From NCBI GenBank assembly GCA_028868305.1, contig JAGWUS010000044.1:1-32970 (forward strand): 32,970 nucleotides of DNA, read 5' to 3'. Below are positions 1 to 6,466 of this stretch, piece after piece (position 1 is the stretch's first letter; every line of letters starts with the position of its first letter). The notes below the pieces were generated by a model, which had not been told where the DNA came from, did no database searches, and worked only from the letters and a program-made list of their open reading frames with translations. The position numbers and the translations under genes were made by a program. The stretch is from Burkholderiales bacterium (GTDB lineage: Bacteria; Pseudomonadota; Gammaproteobacteria; Burkholderiales; Burkholderiaceae_C).

Positions 1-21
1 ATGGATATGGGGACAGCATGA
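1..21 (+). CDS. C-terminal tail of an upstream gene (partial)
   Basis: Frame 1 is open from the window edge and ends in TGA at 19-21. This stop overlaps the ATG of the next gene in an ATGA arrangement. Only about six codons are visible (MDMGTA if the first ATG is read as an internal Met), so nothing can be said about function. The overlap suggests translational coupling with the replication protein that follows. The frame could also be open by chance. Confidence 0.25.
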   Translation: MDMGTA

Positions 22-2015
22 GACCGCTACCCAGCCCCAAGCCCCTTGCAAGGCCCATAGAAGCCCCAGCAAAGCCCCGCCCTTGCATGAGTGCTGCCGA
101 GATATGGGAACGATGCGAGCCCGCCACAAGCGCACACCCGTACATCATTGAGAAGCAAGCCGCTGCTGTGCCTTTGGATGGCCTGCGCGTGCTGCCTGCT
201 GATGATTCCCTGCGCATTGCTGGTGAGAGCATGGCCGGGGCGCTGGTGGTGCCCGTGTCGCGTACCGATGGGACTCTATCGAGCCTGCAATTCATTGCCC
301 TGCCTGATGTAGCCCAGCGCTTGAAGGCACAAGGTAAGCCCGGCAAATTGAACCTGCCCGGCGCAAGCATGGAAGGCCTGCATGTTGTGGGTGAACTGGT
401 GCCCGGTGGTGTGGCCTATATCTGCGAGGGTATCGGTACTGCGTGGGCGTGCTGGCAAGCAACCGGGGCCGCTGCTGTGGTGTGCTTTGGCTGGGGAAGG
501 GTTGCCAGTGTTGCGGCTGACCTGCGCGAAGCGGATAAAGCCGCCCGCCTTGTGCTGGTGCCGGATGCTGGCAAAGAATCGGACGCTGAAAAGATAGCGC
601 GCACGGTTAACGCTGCTGTGGCCTACATGCCCGAAGGCGCGCCGGGCAATTTTGATGCAAACGACCTGGCACAGAGCGAAGGCATGGAAGCATTGCGCGC
701 CCTGCTGCATTCTGCACATGAGCCTGCACTACCGCCGCCCATGCTTAAACCCGTGAGCGTGTTTGATGTGCTGACCAACCCAGCCCCGCCGCCGCAATTC
801 ATTTGGGATGGCTATCTGCCCCGTGGTGTGGTTTCCCTGCTGGGTGCGCATGGTGGCACGGGCAAAAGCACTATTGCGCTGATGCTGGGTGTTTGTGCTG
901 CATTGGGACGCCCGCTATTTGGGGTGAACACAGTGCAATGCAAAACCCTGTTTGTGAGCCTTGAAGATAGCGCGCACATTGTCCGGCACCGCCTGGCCTT
1001 CATTTGCCACACATGGGGAATCAACCCCGCGCAATTGGATGGCAAGCTGCACATAGTGGATGGCACCGAAAACCCCGAACTGTTTTCCGCAGATAGCCGG
1101 GGGGCTGGTGAGACAACCGCAACTTACTTTGAACTGCGCAAGCTAGTGCAATTGGAAGATGTGGGGCTGGTAGTGGTGGATAACGCCAGTGATGCTTATG
1201 GGGGCGATGAAATACAGCGTAAGCAGGTGCGCGCCTTCATTCGTTCGCTGGTGATGGTGGCACGCCTGACAGACTGCGCCGTGGTGTTGCTGGCGCACGT
1301 TGACAAGAACACTAGCCGGGCACGCAAGGCCGAAGGGGGCGAAGGGTATTCGGGTTCTACCGCCTGGCACAACAGCGCCCGGAGTCGCCTGTTTATGACC
1401 CGCACAGAGATGGGCACGCTAACGCTGGAGCATCAAAAATCCAATCTGGGTAAATTGCGGGAAGCACTGACGCTGGAATGGCCGGATGCTGGTTTGCCTC
1501 AACTGATGGGCAATGACCCTGCCGACAACCCGCTAAACCCATTCATGCAGCGTGTAGAGGGCCGCGCAGAGGATGAACGTGCAATTAACCTGTTACGCAT
1601 GGTTGCGGAGTTTGAGAGCCGCCAACAGTATTGCAGTCCGGTTGCCACTGCCCGCAATAATGTGTTTGCCATGCTCAAGAGTGAGCCCGCATTCCAAAAG
1701 CTGAAGCTGAACGCCGATGGGTGCAAGCGCATTGTTAATCAGTGCCAGCGCGCAAAGTGGTTAGAGCCCGTGGAGTACCGCACCCATGACCGCAAGACCC
1801 GTGCACGTTGGACGCTGACAAGCGAAGGCAGAGCAATTGCCGGACTATCTGCGCCATGCGCGCCTTCCGCGCCTTGTACCAATGAAAGCGCAGAGAGCGC
1901 AGGGGGTGCGCCTTGCGCGCCTTCCTGTGCAGGGGGTGTGGGGGAAGAGCGCGCACACTTTGGAGCAAAGGAAAGCGCAGCACCTGGCACGGATGGGGGC
2001 ACGGAATGCGCATAG
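18..2015 (+). CDS. TOPRIM domain plus RecA-like helicase/ATPase replication protein of a mobile element
   Basis: 665 aa. The N-terminal part resembles a phage or plasmid TOPRIM/primase-associated domain: a CEG motif near residues 136-138, VLVPDAG near 179-185 and FDANDLA near 212-218. A RepA/AAA_25-type ATPase follows, with Walker A GAHGGTGKST at about 276-285, a Walker B strand GLVVVDN at about 382-388 and LLAHVDK near 424-430. A small winged-helix-like segment lies near 540-610. The last 50 residues are low complexity (repeated APCAPS-like units), encoded by locally duplicated DNA around 1850-1930. Proteins of this architecture unwind DNA and support replication of integrative elements, satellites and plasmids. 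The start overlaps the stop of the preceding frame. The mobile-element role is inferred from the architecture and from the nearby tRNA gene; the substrate and partners are unknown. Confidence 0.8.
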   Translation: MRPLPSPKPLARPIEAPAKPRPCMSAAEIWERCEPATSAHPYIIEKQAAAVPLDGLRVLPADDSLRIAGESMAGALVVPVSRTDGTLSSLQFIALPDVAQRLKAQGKPGKLNLPGASMEGLHVVGELVPGGVAYICEGIGTAWACWQATGAAAVVCFGWGRVASVAADLREADKAARLVLVPDAGKESDAEKIARTVNAAVAYMPEGAPGNFDANDLAQSEGMEALRALLHSAHEPALPPPMLKPVSVFDVLTNPAPPPQFIWDGYLPRGVVSLLGAHGGTGKSTIALMLGVCAALGRPLFGVNTVQCKTLFVSLEDSAHIVRHRLAFICHTWGINPAQLDGKLHIVDGTENPELFSADSRGAGETTATYFELRKLVQLEDVGLVVVDNASDAYGGDEIQRKQVRAFIRSLVMVARLTDCAVVLLAHVDKNTSRARKAEGGEGYSGSTAWHNSARSRLFMTRTEMGTLTLEHQKSNLGKLREALTLEWPDAGLPQLMGNDPADNPLNPFMQRVEGRAEDERAINLLRMVAEFESRQQYCSPVATARNNVFAMLKSEPAFQKLKLNADGCKRIVNQCQRAKWLEPVEYRTHDRKTRARWTLTSEGRAIAGLSAPCAPSAPCTNESAESAGGAPCAPSCAGGVGEERAHFGAKESAAPGTDGGTECA

Positions 2016-2362
2016 ACCTGACAACCACTTACCCCGAACGCCTCACAGCAAAAGCACTAGGGGCGCGCTGGGATGCGTTTAAGCGTGTCTGGTACATCAT
2101 TGACCCGCCAGACCTAACGCCGTTCCTGCGATGGATTCCGAGCGCGCATGTTGGCTCACTTGCAACGGCTGCAAGTGACAAACCCAAAGGAAGCCACAAC
2201 CCGCCGAACAGGAATGCCGCAATGAAAGCCGAACGGTGCGCAGCATTCAACAACCGCACGCGCATCACTGGCCCTGCACATGTGCCGCACTGTGGCTGTA
2301 ATGCTCTACCTTGGGAAAACTGCGCGCACACCCTGGCCAATGCTGGGGAGTCAATTACCTAA
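2006..2362 (+). CDS. DUF5710-domain small protein
   Basis: 118 aa. Residues 1-45 (MRIDLTTTYPERLTAKALGARWD, then FKRVWYI) match the DUF5710 pattern, in which a short beta-rich module carries the signature AKALGARWD...K.WY. This module is found in many plasmid, ICE and toxin-associated proteins; its activity is unknown. The C-terminal half carries HCGCNALPWENCAH (about 97-110), whose Cys and His spacing could bind a metal. I chose the ATG at 2006 because the DUF5710 similarity begins exactly there and a GGGGG stretch lies upstream. The open frame reaches back to 1913, but that part lies inside the helicase gene. The start overlaps the helicase stop by 10 bases, so the two genes are probably co-translated. 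Confidence 0.7.
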   Translation: MRIDLTTTYPERLTAKALGARWDAFKRVWYIIDPPDLTPFLRWIPSAHVGSLATAASDKPKGSHNPPNRNAAMKAERCAAFNNRTRITGPAHVPHCGCNALPWENCAHTLANAGESIT

Positions 2363-2383
2363 ATGCCAACAGATTCAAGGCGT

Positions 2384-2400
2384 TACCCCACTTCGGGGTA
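2384..2400 (+). repeat. Small hairpin TACCCC-ACTTC-GGGGTA
   Basis: A perfect 6-bp inverted repeat with a five-base loop lies between the DUF5710 gene and the next small gene, 45 bases before its ATG. It has no T-tract, so it is not a standard terminator. It could be an RNA processing structure or a protein-binding palindrome. Confidence 0.4.
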
Positions 2401-2445
2401 TGCCCTGAAAGTCTCAATGCAATCAGTAACTTAGAAGCAGAAACA

Positions 2446-2682
2446 ATGGCTAAAAAAGACCGCACCCGTATCGACTACATGCCTGGACAAGCTGCCTTTG
2501 ATGCGCTGGCGCTGGCGTCCGAGATGTTCCCTACTCTGAAACCTCAGGCGTTGTTAGACAAGCTGCTGATAACGGGGCTTTGCGCCTTGGAATGGAAGCC
2601 CCCCGCACTCTATGGGAGCAACCGCGATGCATGGCGACTGCCGGAGCAATTCCGCACAGTGCCGGAGAGTGCCAAGGATTGA
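2446..2682 (+). CDS. Small unknown protein, possibly ribbon-helix-helix-like
   Basis: 78 aa beginning MAKKDRTRIDYMPGQAAF. I do not recognise the family. A basic N-terminus, a short strand-like segment (RTRIDYMP) and two predicted helices (about 14-28 and 31-44) resemble the order of elements in a ribbon-helix-helix DNA-binding fold, but no diagnostic motif is present. The C-terminal 25 residues are proline and arginine rich. The open frame extends upstream to 2311, but the ATG at 2446 gives a plausible protein start and lies after the upstream hairpin. The ribosome-binding site is weak (AGAAGCAGAAACA). The gene sits last in the element's small gene cluster and could encode a regulator or recombination-directionality factor; this is inference only. 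Confidence 0.5.
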   Translation: MAKKDRTRIDYMPGQAAFDALALASEMFPTLKPQALLDKLLITGLCALEWKPPALYGSNRDAWRLPEQFRTVPESAKD

Positions 2683-2822
2683 CCGGGCAAACGTCTGCAA
2701 TAACAGGCAGGAAACAGTTAACGGGCCGGGAAGCACCCAGCCCCGACACCGTGAGGGAACCCTAAGATTACCCCTAGGCTACCCCAAGGGAACCGCAAGG
2801 TTATAGCAAGGGTTTGAGGGCA

Positions 2823-2842
2823 TCACGGTAATGTCACGGTAA
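2823..2842 (+). repeat. Tandem direct repeat TCACGGTAA x2, 11-bp period
   Basis: Two identical 9-mers start 11 bases apart (2823-2831 and 2834-2842), about one helical turn. This phasing is typical of adjacent binding sites for one DNA-binding protein, such as recombinase arm sites or iterons. Only two copies are visible. Confidence 0.5.
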
Positions 2843-3066
2843 GGGAGTCAGTTCCCTTTTCCCTTTTTGTGGCAACGGCTTGCAGCGTTTCTACACAGTA
2901 CGCGCGAGCACAAAGGTTGCACTAAGGGTGCAGACCAGCCCCAGCAATCTAAAGTAGTGCGGAATAGATGGGCCAGACCGGGACAAGTGCCATTAAATAA
3001 CGGTGAAATACCGTTGCCGCGCCGGGATTGTCCGGGGCTCACACTGAAAAACAATCAAAGTAAATC

Positions 3067-3088
3067 AAAGCCTGCTAGTGCGGGTTTT
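3067..3088 (+). terminator. Weak intrinsic terminator at the element end
   Basis: The stem AAAGCCTGC / GCGGGTTTT, with loop TAGT and two G-U pairs, is followed by a short T-run. It could end plus-strand transcription from the element genes. The reverse strand also ends in T-rich sequence, so the hairpin may act in both directions. Confidence 0.45.
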
Positions 3089-3130
3089 CTGCATTTGGGG
3101 CTGACTCTAATGGTGCAAAACCCTGTACTG

Positions 3131-3151
3131 GTGGCTACATAGTGGCTACAT
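3131..3151 (+). repeat. Tandem direct repeat GTGGCTACAT x2, 11-bp period
   Basis: Two identical 10-mers (3131-3140 and 3142-3151) are separated by one base, again an 11-base period. They lie 59 bases from the 3' end of tRNA-His, where integrase arm or accessory sites would be expected next to an attachment core. No integrase gene is in the window. Confidence 0.5.
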
Positions 3152-3163
3152 GACCACAGAATG

Positions 3164-3195
3164 AAAAAAGCCCACTATCGTTTTGATAGCAGGCC
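3164..3195 (-). terminator. Intrinsic terminator of tRNA-His transcript
   Basis: Read on the minus strand, a hairpin (GGC...GATAG / CTATC...GCC, loop AAAAC, with a two-base internal mismatch) is followed by six Ts. It begins 14 bases after the CCA end of tRNA-His, so it most likely ends the ppiD/tRNA-His transcript. Confidence 0.65.
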
Positions 3196-3209
3196 ATTCA
3201 ATGTTTATA

Positions 3210-3286
3210 TGGGGTGGCTGATGGGGCTCGAACCCACGACAACAGGAATCACAATCCTGGACTCTACCAACTGAGCTACAGCCACC
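3210..3286 (-). tRNA. hisT: tRNA-His (anticodon GTG)
   Basis: The minus strand folds as a complete tRNA. The acceptor stem GTGGCTG pairs with CAGCCAC, the D-arm region is GCTCAGTTGGTAGAG, the anticodon stem-loop is CAGGA-TTGTGAT-TCCTG with anticodon GTG, and the T-arm is GTGGG-TTCGAGC-CCCAT. The extra 5' G (G-1) facing C73, diagnostic of histidine tRNA, is present, and CCA is encoded. Its 3' end faces the putative integrative element, which makes it the likely integration site. Confidence 0.96.
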
Positions 3287-3317
3287 GCAGAGCGGAAATT
3301 ATAGCCGCAGTTTGCAC

Positions 3318-5240
3318 TTATTGTGGATGGGGCACCGCAGAATTTGGCTTGGCAACCTTGATTTGTACTTTGTACTGGTCCTTGAGTGACTGGTAATACG
3401 CCTGGACTTCAGCCCCGGCCAGCCACTGTGCAACCTGATCGCGTTCCTGATTCAGGGTCGCTTCGGCCACTGGTGGACGCTCCAACACCTTGTTGATGCG
3501 CACGACTGCATAACCTTGCGCACCCAGATCCACGCCCACCCAGGCCGGCAAGCTCGTGGTATCGGCGCGCAGTGCAGCAGTAATCACGGGTGCTGGAATG
3601 TTCTGGGTCTGCTCACGCGAAACCACCACAGCGGCCGGCAAACTGGCACCAGCCGCGTTGGCCTTCCAGGCCTCCAGTTTCTCCTGCCCTTCTTTTTTTG
3701 CCATTTCCGCTGCGCGGCTGGCAACCAGACGATCGCGCACTGCGACTTTCACTTCAGCCAGTGGCAAGGTACGCGCAGCGGTGTACTGGGTGATGCGGGC
3801 CGCGGCCAGTTGATTGGCGCCGATTTCAATGGCTTCGGTATTGCGCTTCTTCTCGACCGAATCGGCACTAAAAATCGCGGCCAGCAATTTCGGATTGGCC
3901 AGCACACCGGCCTGCGCAGGCGCAGTATTGCGCTGCAGATTGGCAAAGGTTTTGACTTCGAGCTTAAGCTTGTCGGCAATCGGCTTGAGTGCATCAGACT
4001 GTTCGTACACACCATTGGTGAACTCTACGGCCACTTCTGCGAACTTGCGCTGCGCCTGCTGGGTGCGTAGGTCGGCTTCCATACCGACACGTAGTTCATC
4101 AAAACTCTTCTGCTTGGGTGCTTTCACATCAGTGAGCTTGATGATGTGGAAACCAAAATCAGACTCCACGACATCGCTGATGTCACCCTTCTTCATGGCA
4201 AACACCGCTTCTTCAAACGGCTTAACCATGGCGCCGCGGCCAAAGAAATCCAGATCACCGCCATTGGCAGCCGATCCGGTGTCCTGCGAATTCTTGCGGG
4301 CTACCTCAGCGAATGTTTCTGGCGCCTTGCGCAGCTGGGCCAACAGCGCCGTTGCACGGTCTTTGACTTTCTGGCGCTCGGCCACTGGCATGTCCTTGGG
4401 CGCGTTGAGCAGAATGTGGCTGGCACGGCGCTCTTCCTTGCCACTCAAGCGTGCAGCGTTTTGCTCATAGTAGGACTTGAGATCCTGCTCATTAATGCTA
4501 ATGGTTTTCTTGACGCTGTCAAGATCCAGCACCACGTACTCCACATTGGCCACCTCAGGGGCCTGAAACATGGCCTGATTGGCCTGGTAAAACGCCTCGA
4601 TGTCGGCATCACTAGGCGTCACTTTGCCCGCATAGTCCGCCGCTGCGAAGCGCACCACCTGCACTTCGCGACGTTCGTAAAACGCATTCAACGCAGCCGC
4701 AGCCTGCGCAGCGGTTGCAAAAGCCGTATCTTTTATTCCCGTTTCGACCTGCTGCATGGACAAGTCATTACGTACGCGGGCCTCGAAGCCTTCAGGCGTC
4801 AGCCCCTGACTGGCGGCCAGTTGGCGATACCGCTCCATGTCCATCGTACCGTCTGGCTTACGCAGCGATGCGATGGTCGGGTTCTGCTGCAGTTCACGAG
4901 CCAGTCGCGCATCGGTGGTGATCAGGTGCGCACCCTGTGCGGCATCTGCCATAACGCGTTCGCGCACCAGACGCTCCAGCGTGACGTAGCGCGCCTCGGC
5001 CGAGTCCAGCAATTTGGGGTCGACATTGGGCATGGAGGCACGCAGTCGGTCCGTCTCGTTCTTGTGCGCAGCGTCCCACTCTGCTTGCGTAATACCATGG
5101 CTACCCACTTTGGCTACGGCTTCACCGCCGCCATTCATGCGCCGATAACCATCGACCCCTACCAGCACAAACGCGGGGATGATCAGCAAGAACATGAGGA
5201 ACATCATGATCTTCGTGTGCTTGCGGACAAAATCAAACAT
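3318..5240 (-). CDS. ppiD: Periplasmic folding chaperone/peptidyl-prolyl isomerase PpiD
   Basis: 640 aa. A cytoplasmic N-terminus is followed by one membrane anchor (about 12-32, MMFLMFLLIIPAFVLVGVDGY), then a SurA_N-like chaperone domain. A parvulin domain lies around 265-365 (ERRASHILLN... through GGDLDFFGRGAMVKPFEEAVFAM and DFGFHIIKL), and a second degenerate PPIase-like region and C-terminal tail follow. This order and length are typical of PpiD, which is anchored in the inner membrane near the Sec translocon and helps fold emerging outer-membrane and periplasmic proteins. A GGAGAG ribosome-binding site stands seven bases before the ATG. hupB lies upstream, as in the enterobacterial lon-hupB-ppiD arrangement, but here tRNA-Val and a strong terminator lie between hupB and ppiD, so ppiD needs its own promoter or read-through. 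Confidence 0.95.
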   Translation of the reverse strand: MFDFVRKHTKIMMFLMFLLIIPAFVLVGVDGYRRMNGGGEAVAKVGSHGITQAEWDAAHKNETDRLRASMPNVDPKLLDSAEARYVTLERLVRERVMADAAQGAHLITTDARLARELQQNPTIASLRKPDGTMDMERYRQLAASQGLTPEGFEARVRNDLSMQQVETGIKDTAFATAAQAAAALNAFYERREVQVVRFAAADYAGKVTPSDADIEAFYQANQAMFQAPEVANVEYVVLDLDSVKKTISINEQDLKSYYEQNAARLSGKEERRASHILLNAPKDMPVAERQKVKDRATALLAQLRKAPETFAEVARKNSQDTGSAANGGDLDFFGRGAMVKPFEEAVFAMKKGDISDVVESDFGFHIIKLTDVKAPKQKSFDELRVGMEADLRTQQAQRKFAEVAVEFTNGVYEQSDALKPIADKLKLEVKTFANLQRNTAPAQAGVLANPKLLAAIFSADSVEKKRNTEAIEIGANQLAAARITQYTAARTLPLAEVKVAVRDRLVASRAAEMAKKEGQEKLEAWKANAAGASLPAAVVVSREQTQNIPAPVITAALRADTTSLPAWVGVDLGAQGYAVVRINKVLERPPVAEATLNQERDQVAQWLAGAEVQAYYQSLKDQYKVQIKVAKPNSAVPHPQ

Positions 5241-5313
5241 GCGCTAACTCTCCATGAAATCAACAAACGCAGTTTCAGTGCAAGCTAACTTGAACTCAAG
5301 CTATGCAGAAACT

Positions 5314-5345
5314 AAAAAAGGCGAACAACCTGTTCGCCTTTGTCT
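5314..5345 (-). terminator. Strong intrinsic terminator after hupB/tRNA-Val
   Basis: A perfect 11-bp stem, AAAGGCGAACA / TGTTCGCCTTT with loop ACC, is flanked by A- and T-runs. On the minus strand it lies just after the CCA end of tRNA-Val and carries a six-T tail. The symmetric flanks could also stop plus-strand transcription. Confidence 0.85.
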
Positions 5346-5348
5346 TGG

Positions 5349-5424
5349 TGGTGGGTGATGACGGGCTCGAACCGCCGACATTCTGCGTGTAAGGCAGACG
5401 CTCTACCAACTGAGCTAATCACCC
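5349..5424 (-). tRNA. valT: tRNA-Val (anticodon TAC)
   Basis: A complete 76-base cloverleaf on the minus strand. The acceptor GGGTGAT pairs with ATCACCC, the anticodon stem-loop is CTGCC-TTACACG-GGCAG-like with anticodon TAC, the T-loop is TTCGAGC, and CCA is encoded. It starts 17 bases after the hupB stop and is probably cotranscribed with hupB. Confidence 0.95.
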
Positions 5425-5441
5425 GGCCTTTCAACCGGTGG

Positions 5442-5714
5442 TCAGTTCAAAGCATCTTTTAATGCTTTGCCCGGACGGAACTTTGGAACTTTTGCAGCCT
5501 TGATTTTAATCGCAGTACCGGTGCGGGGATTGCGACCTGTGCGGGCAGCGCGTTTGCCCACGGCGAAGGTGCCAAAACCCACCAGAGAAACAGTGCCACC
5601 CTTTTTCAGGGTAGTCTTCACGGCACCAATGGTGGACTCCAGGGCGCGCGTGGCAGCAGCCTTGGAAATGTCGGCGTGTTTTGCGATGTGTTCGATCAGT
5701 TCTGTTTTATTCAC
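5442..5714 (-). CDS. hupB: DNA-binding protein HU (beta type)
   Basis: 90 aa, the standard HU length, beginning [20 protein letters not shown]. The beta-arm signature [21 protein letters not shown] (about 46-66) is intact, including the Arg and Pro residues that contact and bend DNA, and the C-terminus [15 protein letters not shown] is typical. HU is a nucleoid protein that bends and compacts DNA without strict sequence specificity. The start codon is GTG, supported by a strong AAGGGG ribosome-binding site five bases upstream. tRNA-Val follows in the same transcript. The 144-base upstream region contains GACTAGAATTC, also found upstream of icd, which could hold a -10 element (TAGAAT). Confidence 0.97.
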   Translation of the reverse strand: MNKTELIEHIAKHADISKAAATRALESTIGAVKTTLKKGGTVSLVGFGTFAVGKRAARTGRNPRTGTAIKIKAAKVPKFRPGKALKDALN

Positions 5715-5858
5715 AAAGACCCCTTGTTAGATAGGAATGGATTGTCTCTTCAATATTCTTTATCGACGGTGCGGACGCGAATTCTAGTCGCATTTACGCG
5801 GCAGCAAGATACCAAGTTGTAAGATTTTTTTGTGATAGAAAAACTCGCAAAGCGCCTG

Positions 5859-6434
5859 CTAGCGGGCCTTGGCGCGGATTTCTGGTAGCGCCTTTTGCAG
5901 GTAATACACCATGGACCAGACAGTCAGCACTGCGGCCACCCAGATCAGTACCACGCCCCACTGGTGCGTATCAATTACGCCAAAGAGCTTGCCGTCAAGC
6001 AACAGGAACGGAATGGCCACCATCTGCACCACGGTCTTGAGTTTGCCGATCATGTGCACCGCCACACTCTTGGAGGCACCAATCTGGGCCATCCATTCAC
6101 GCAGTGCGGAGATGGCAATCTCGCGACCAATGATAATGAGGGCCACAAATACATCGGCCCGCTGCAGATGCACCAGCACCAGCACACAGGCACACACCAA
6201 AAATTTATCGGCGACTGGATCCAGGAAAGCACCAAACGATGAAGTCTGGTTGAGCTTGCGCGCCAGGTAACCATCCAGCCAGTCGGTCAAGGCAAACACC
6301 ACGAACATGACCGTGGCGATCAGATTGCGCTCTGCCTGCGAGGCCGCAGCTTCTGGCAGATAAAACACACCCACAATGAGGGGGATTGCGAAGATTCGCG
6401 CCCAGGTCATGATGGTGGGTATCGTTGTGAACAT
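5859..6434 (-). CDS. pgsA: CDP-diacylglycerol--glycerol-3-phosphate 3-phosphatidyltransferase
   Basis: About 191 aa of inner-membrane enzyme that makes phosphatidylglycerol phosphate, the committed step to phosphatidylglycerol and cardiolipin. The CDP-alcohol phosphotransferase signature D-G-x2-A-R-x8-G-x3-D-x3-D is visible as DWLDGYLARKLNQTSSFGAFLDPVADK. Several hydrophobic helices surround it. I chose the ATG at 6434 (MFTTIPTIMTWARI) because PgsA proteins usually begin right at this segment. An in-frame ATG at 6443 and a GTG at 6467 (overlapping the uvrC stop by one base) are alternatives that add 3 or 11 residues. None has a clear ribosome-binding site, so translation is probably coupled to uvrC. 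The uvrC-pgsA order is conserved in many proteobacteria. Confidence 0.95.
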   Translation of the reverse strand: MFTTIPTIMTWARIFAIPLIVGVFYLPEAAASQAERNLIATVMFVVFALTDWLDGYLARKLNQTSSFGAFLDPVADKFLVCACVLVLVHLQRADVFVALIIIGREIAISALREWMAQIGASKSVAVHMIGKLKTVVQMVAIPFLLLDGKLFGVIDTHQWGVVLIWVAAVLTVWSMVYYLQKALPEIRAKAR

Positions 6435-6466
6435 GGGTGTCATTGTGGCATGGCTTGCGTTGGCCA

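Larger units (their letters stand above)
2683..3163. other. Non-coding end of the putative integrative element
   Basis: About 480 bases with no convincing gene; the best frame (2867-3142) shows no recognisable composition or start signal. It contains two tandem repeat pairs (annotated separately), a short hairpin AACGGT-GAAAT-ACCGTT at 2999-3015, repeated GGGAACC units around 2755-2795 and a terminator-like hairpin at 3067-3088. Its position between element genes and the 3' end of tRNA-His suits an attachment-site region with recombinase arm sites, but the matching attachment repeat would lie outside the window. Confidence 0.5.

Noticed and set aside
2384..2842. CRISPR-like repeats
   Set aside because: Only pairs of short repeats with 1-2 base gaps; no spacer-length intervals and no cas genes.
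2867..3142. 91-codon open frame in the non-coding element end
   Set aside because: No ribosome-binding site, no recognisable motif, and it runs across a terminator-like hairpin and tandem repeats.
3186..3217. Possible sixth dispersed-repeat copy (ATAGC, 20 bases, GGGGT)
   Set aside because: The second block is part of the tRNA-His 3' end and the rest of the pattern (AGGC, spacer similarity) is missing; coincidence.
3214..3396. Open frame across tRNA-His
   Set aside because: It reads through a confirmed tRNA gene and into the ppiD 3' end; a shadow.
4146..5288. Long open frame antisense to ppiD
   Set aside because: It mirrors ppiD codon structure, encodes a composition unlike any family I know, and ppiD is certain. 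The same applies to frames antisense to uvrC (7214-8425), pncB (17560-18753) and clpA (26347-28833).
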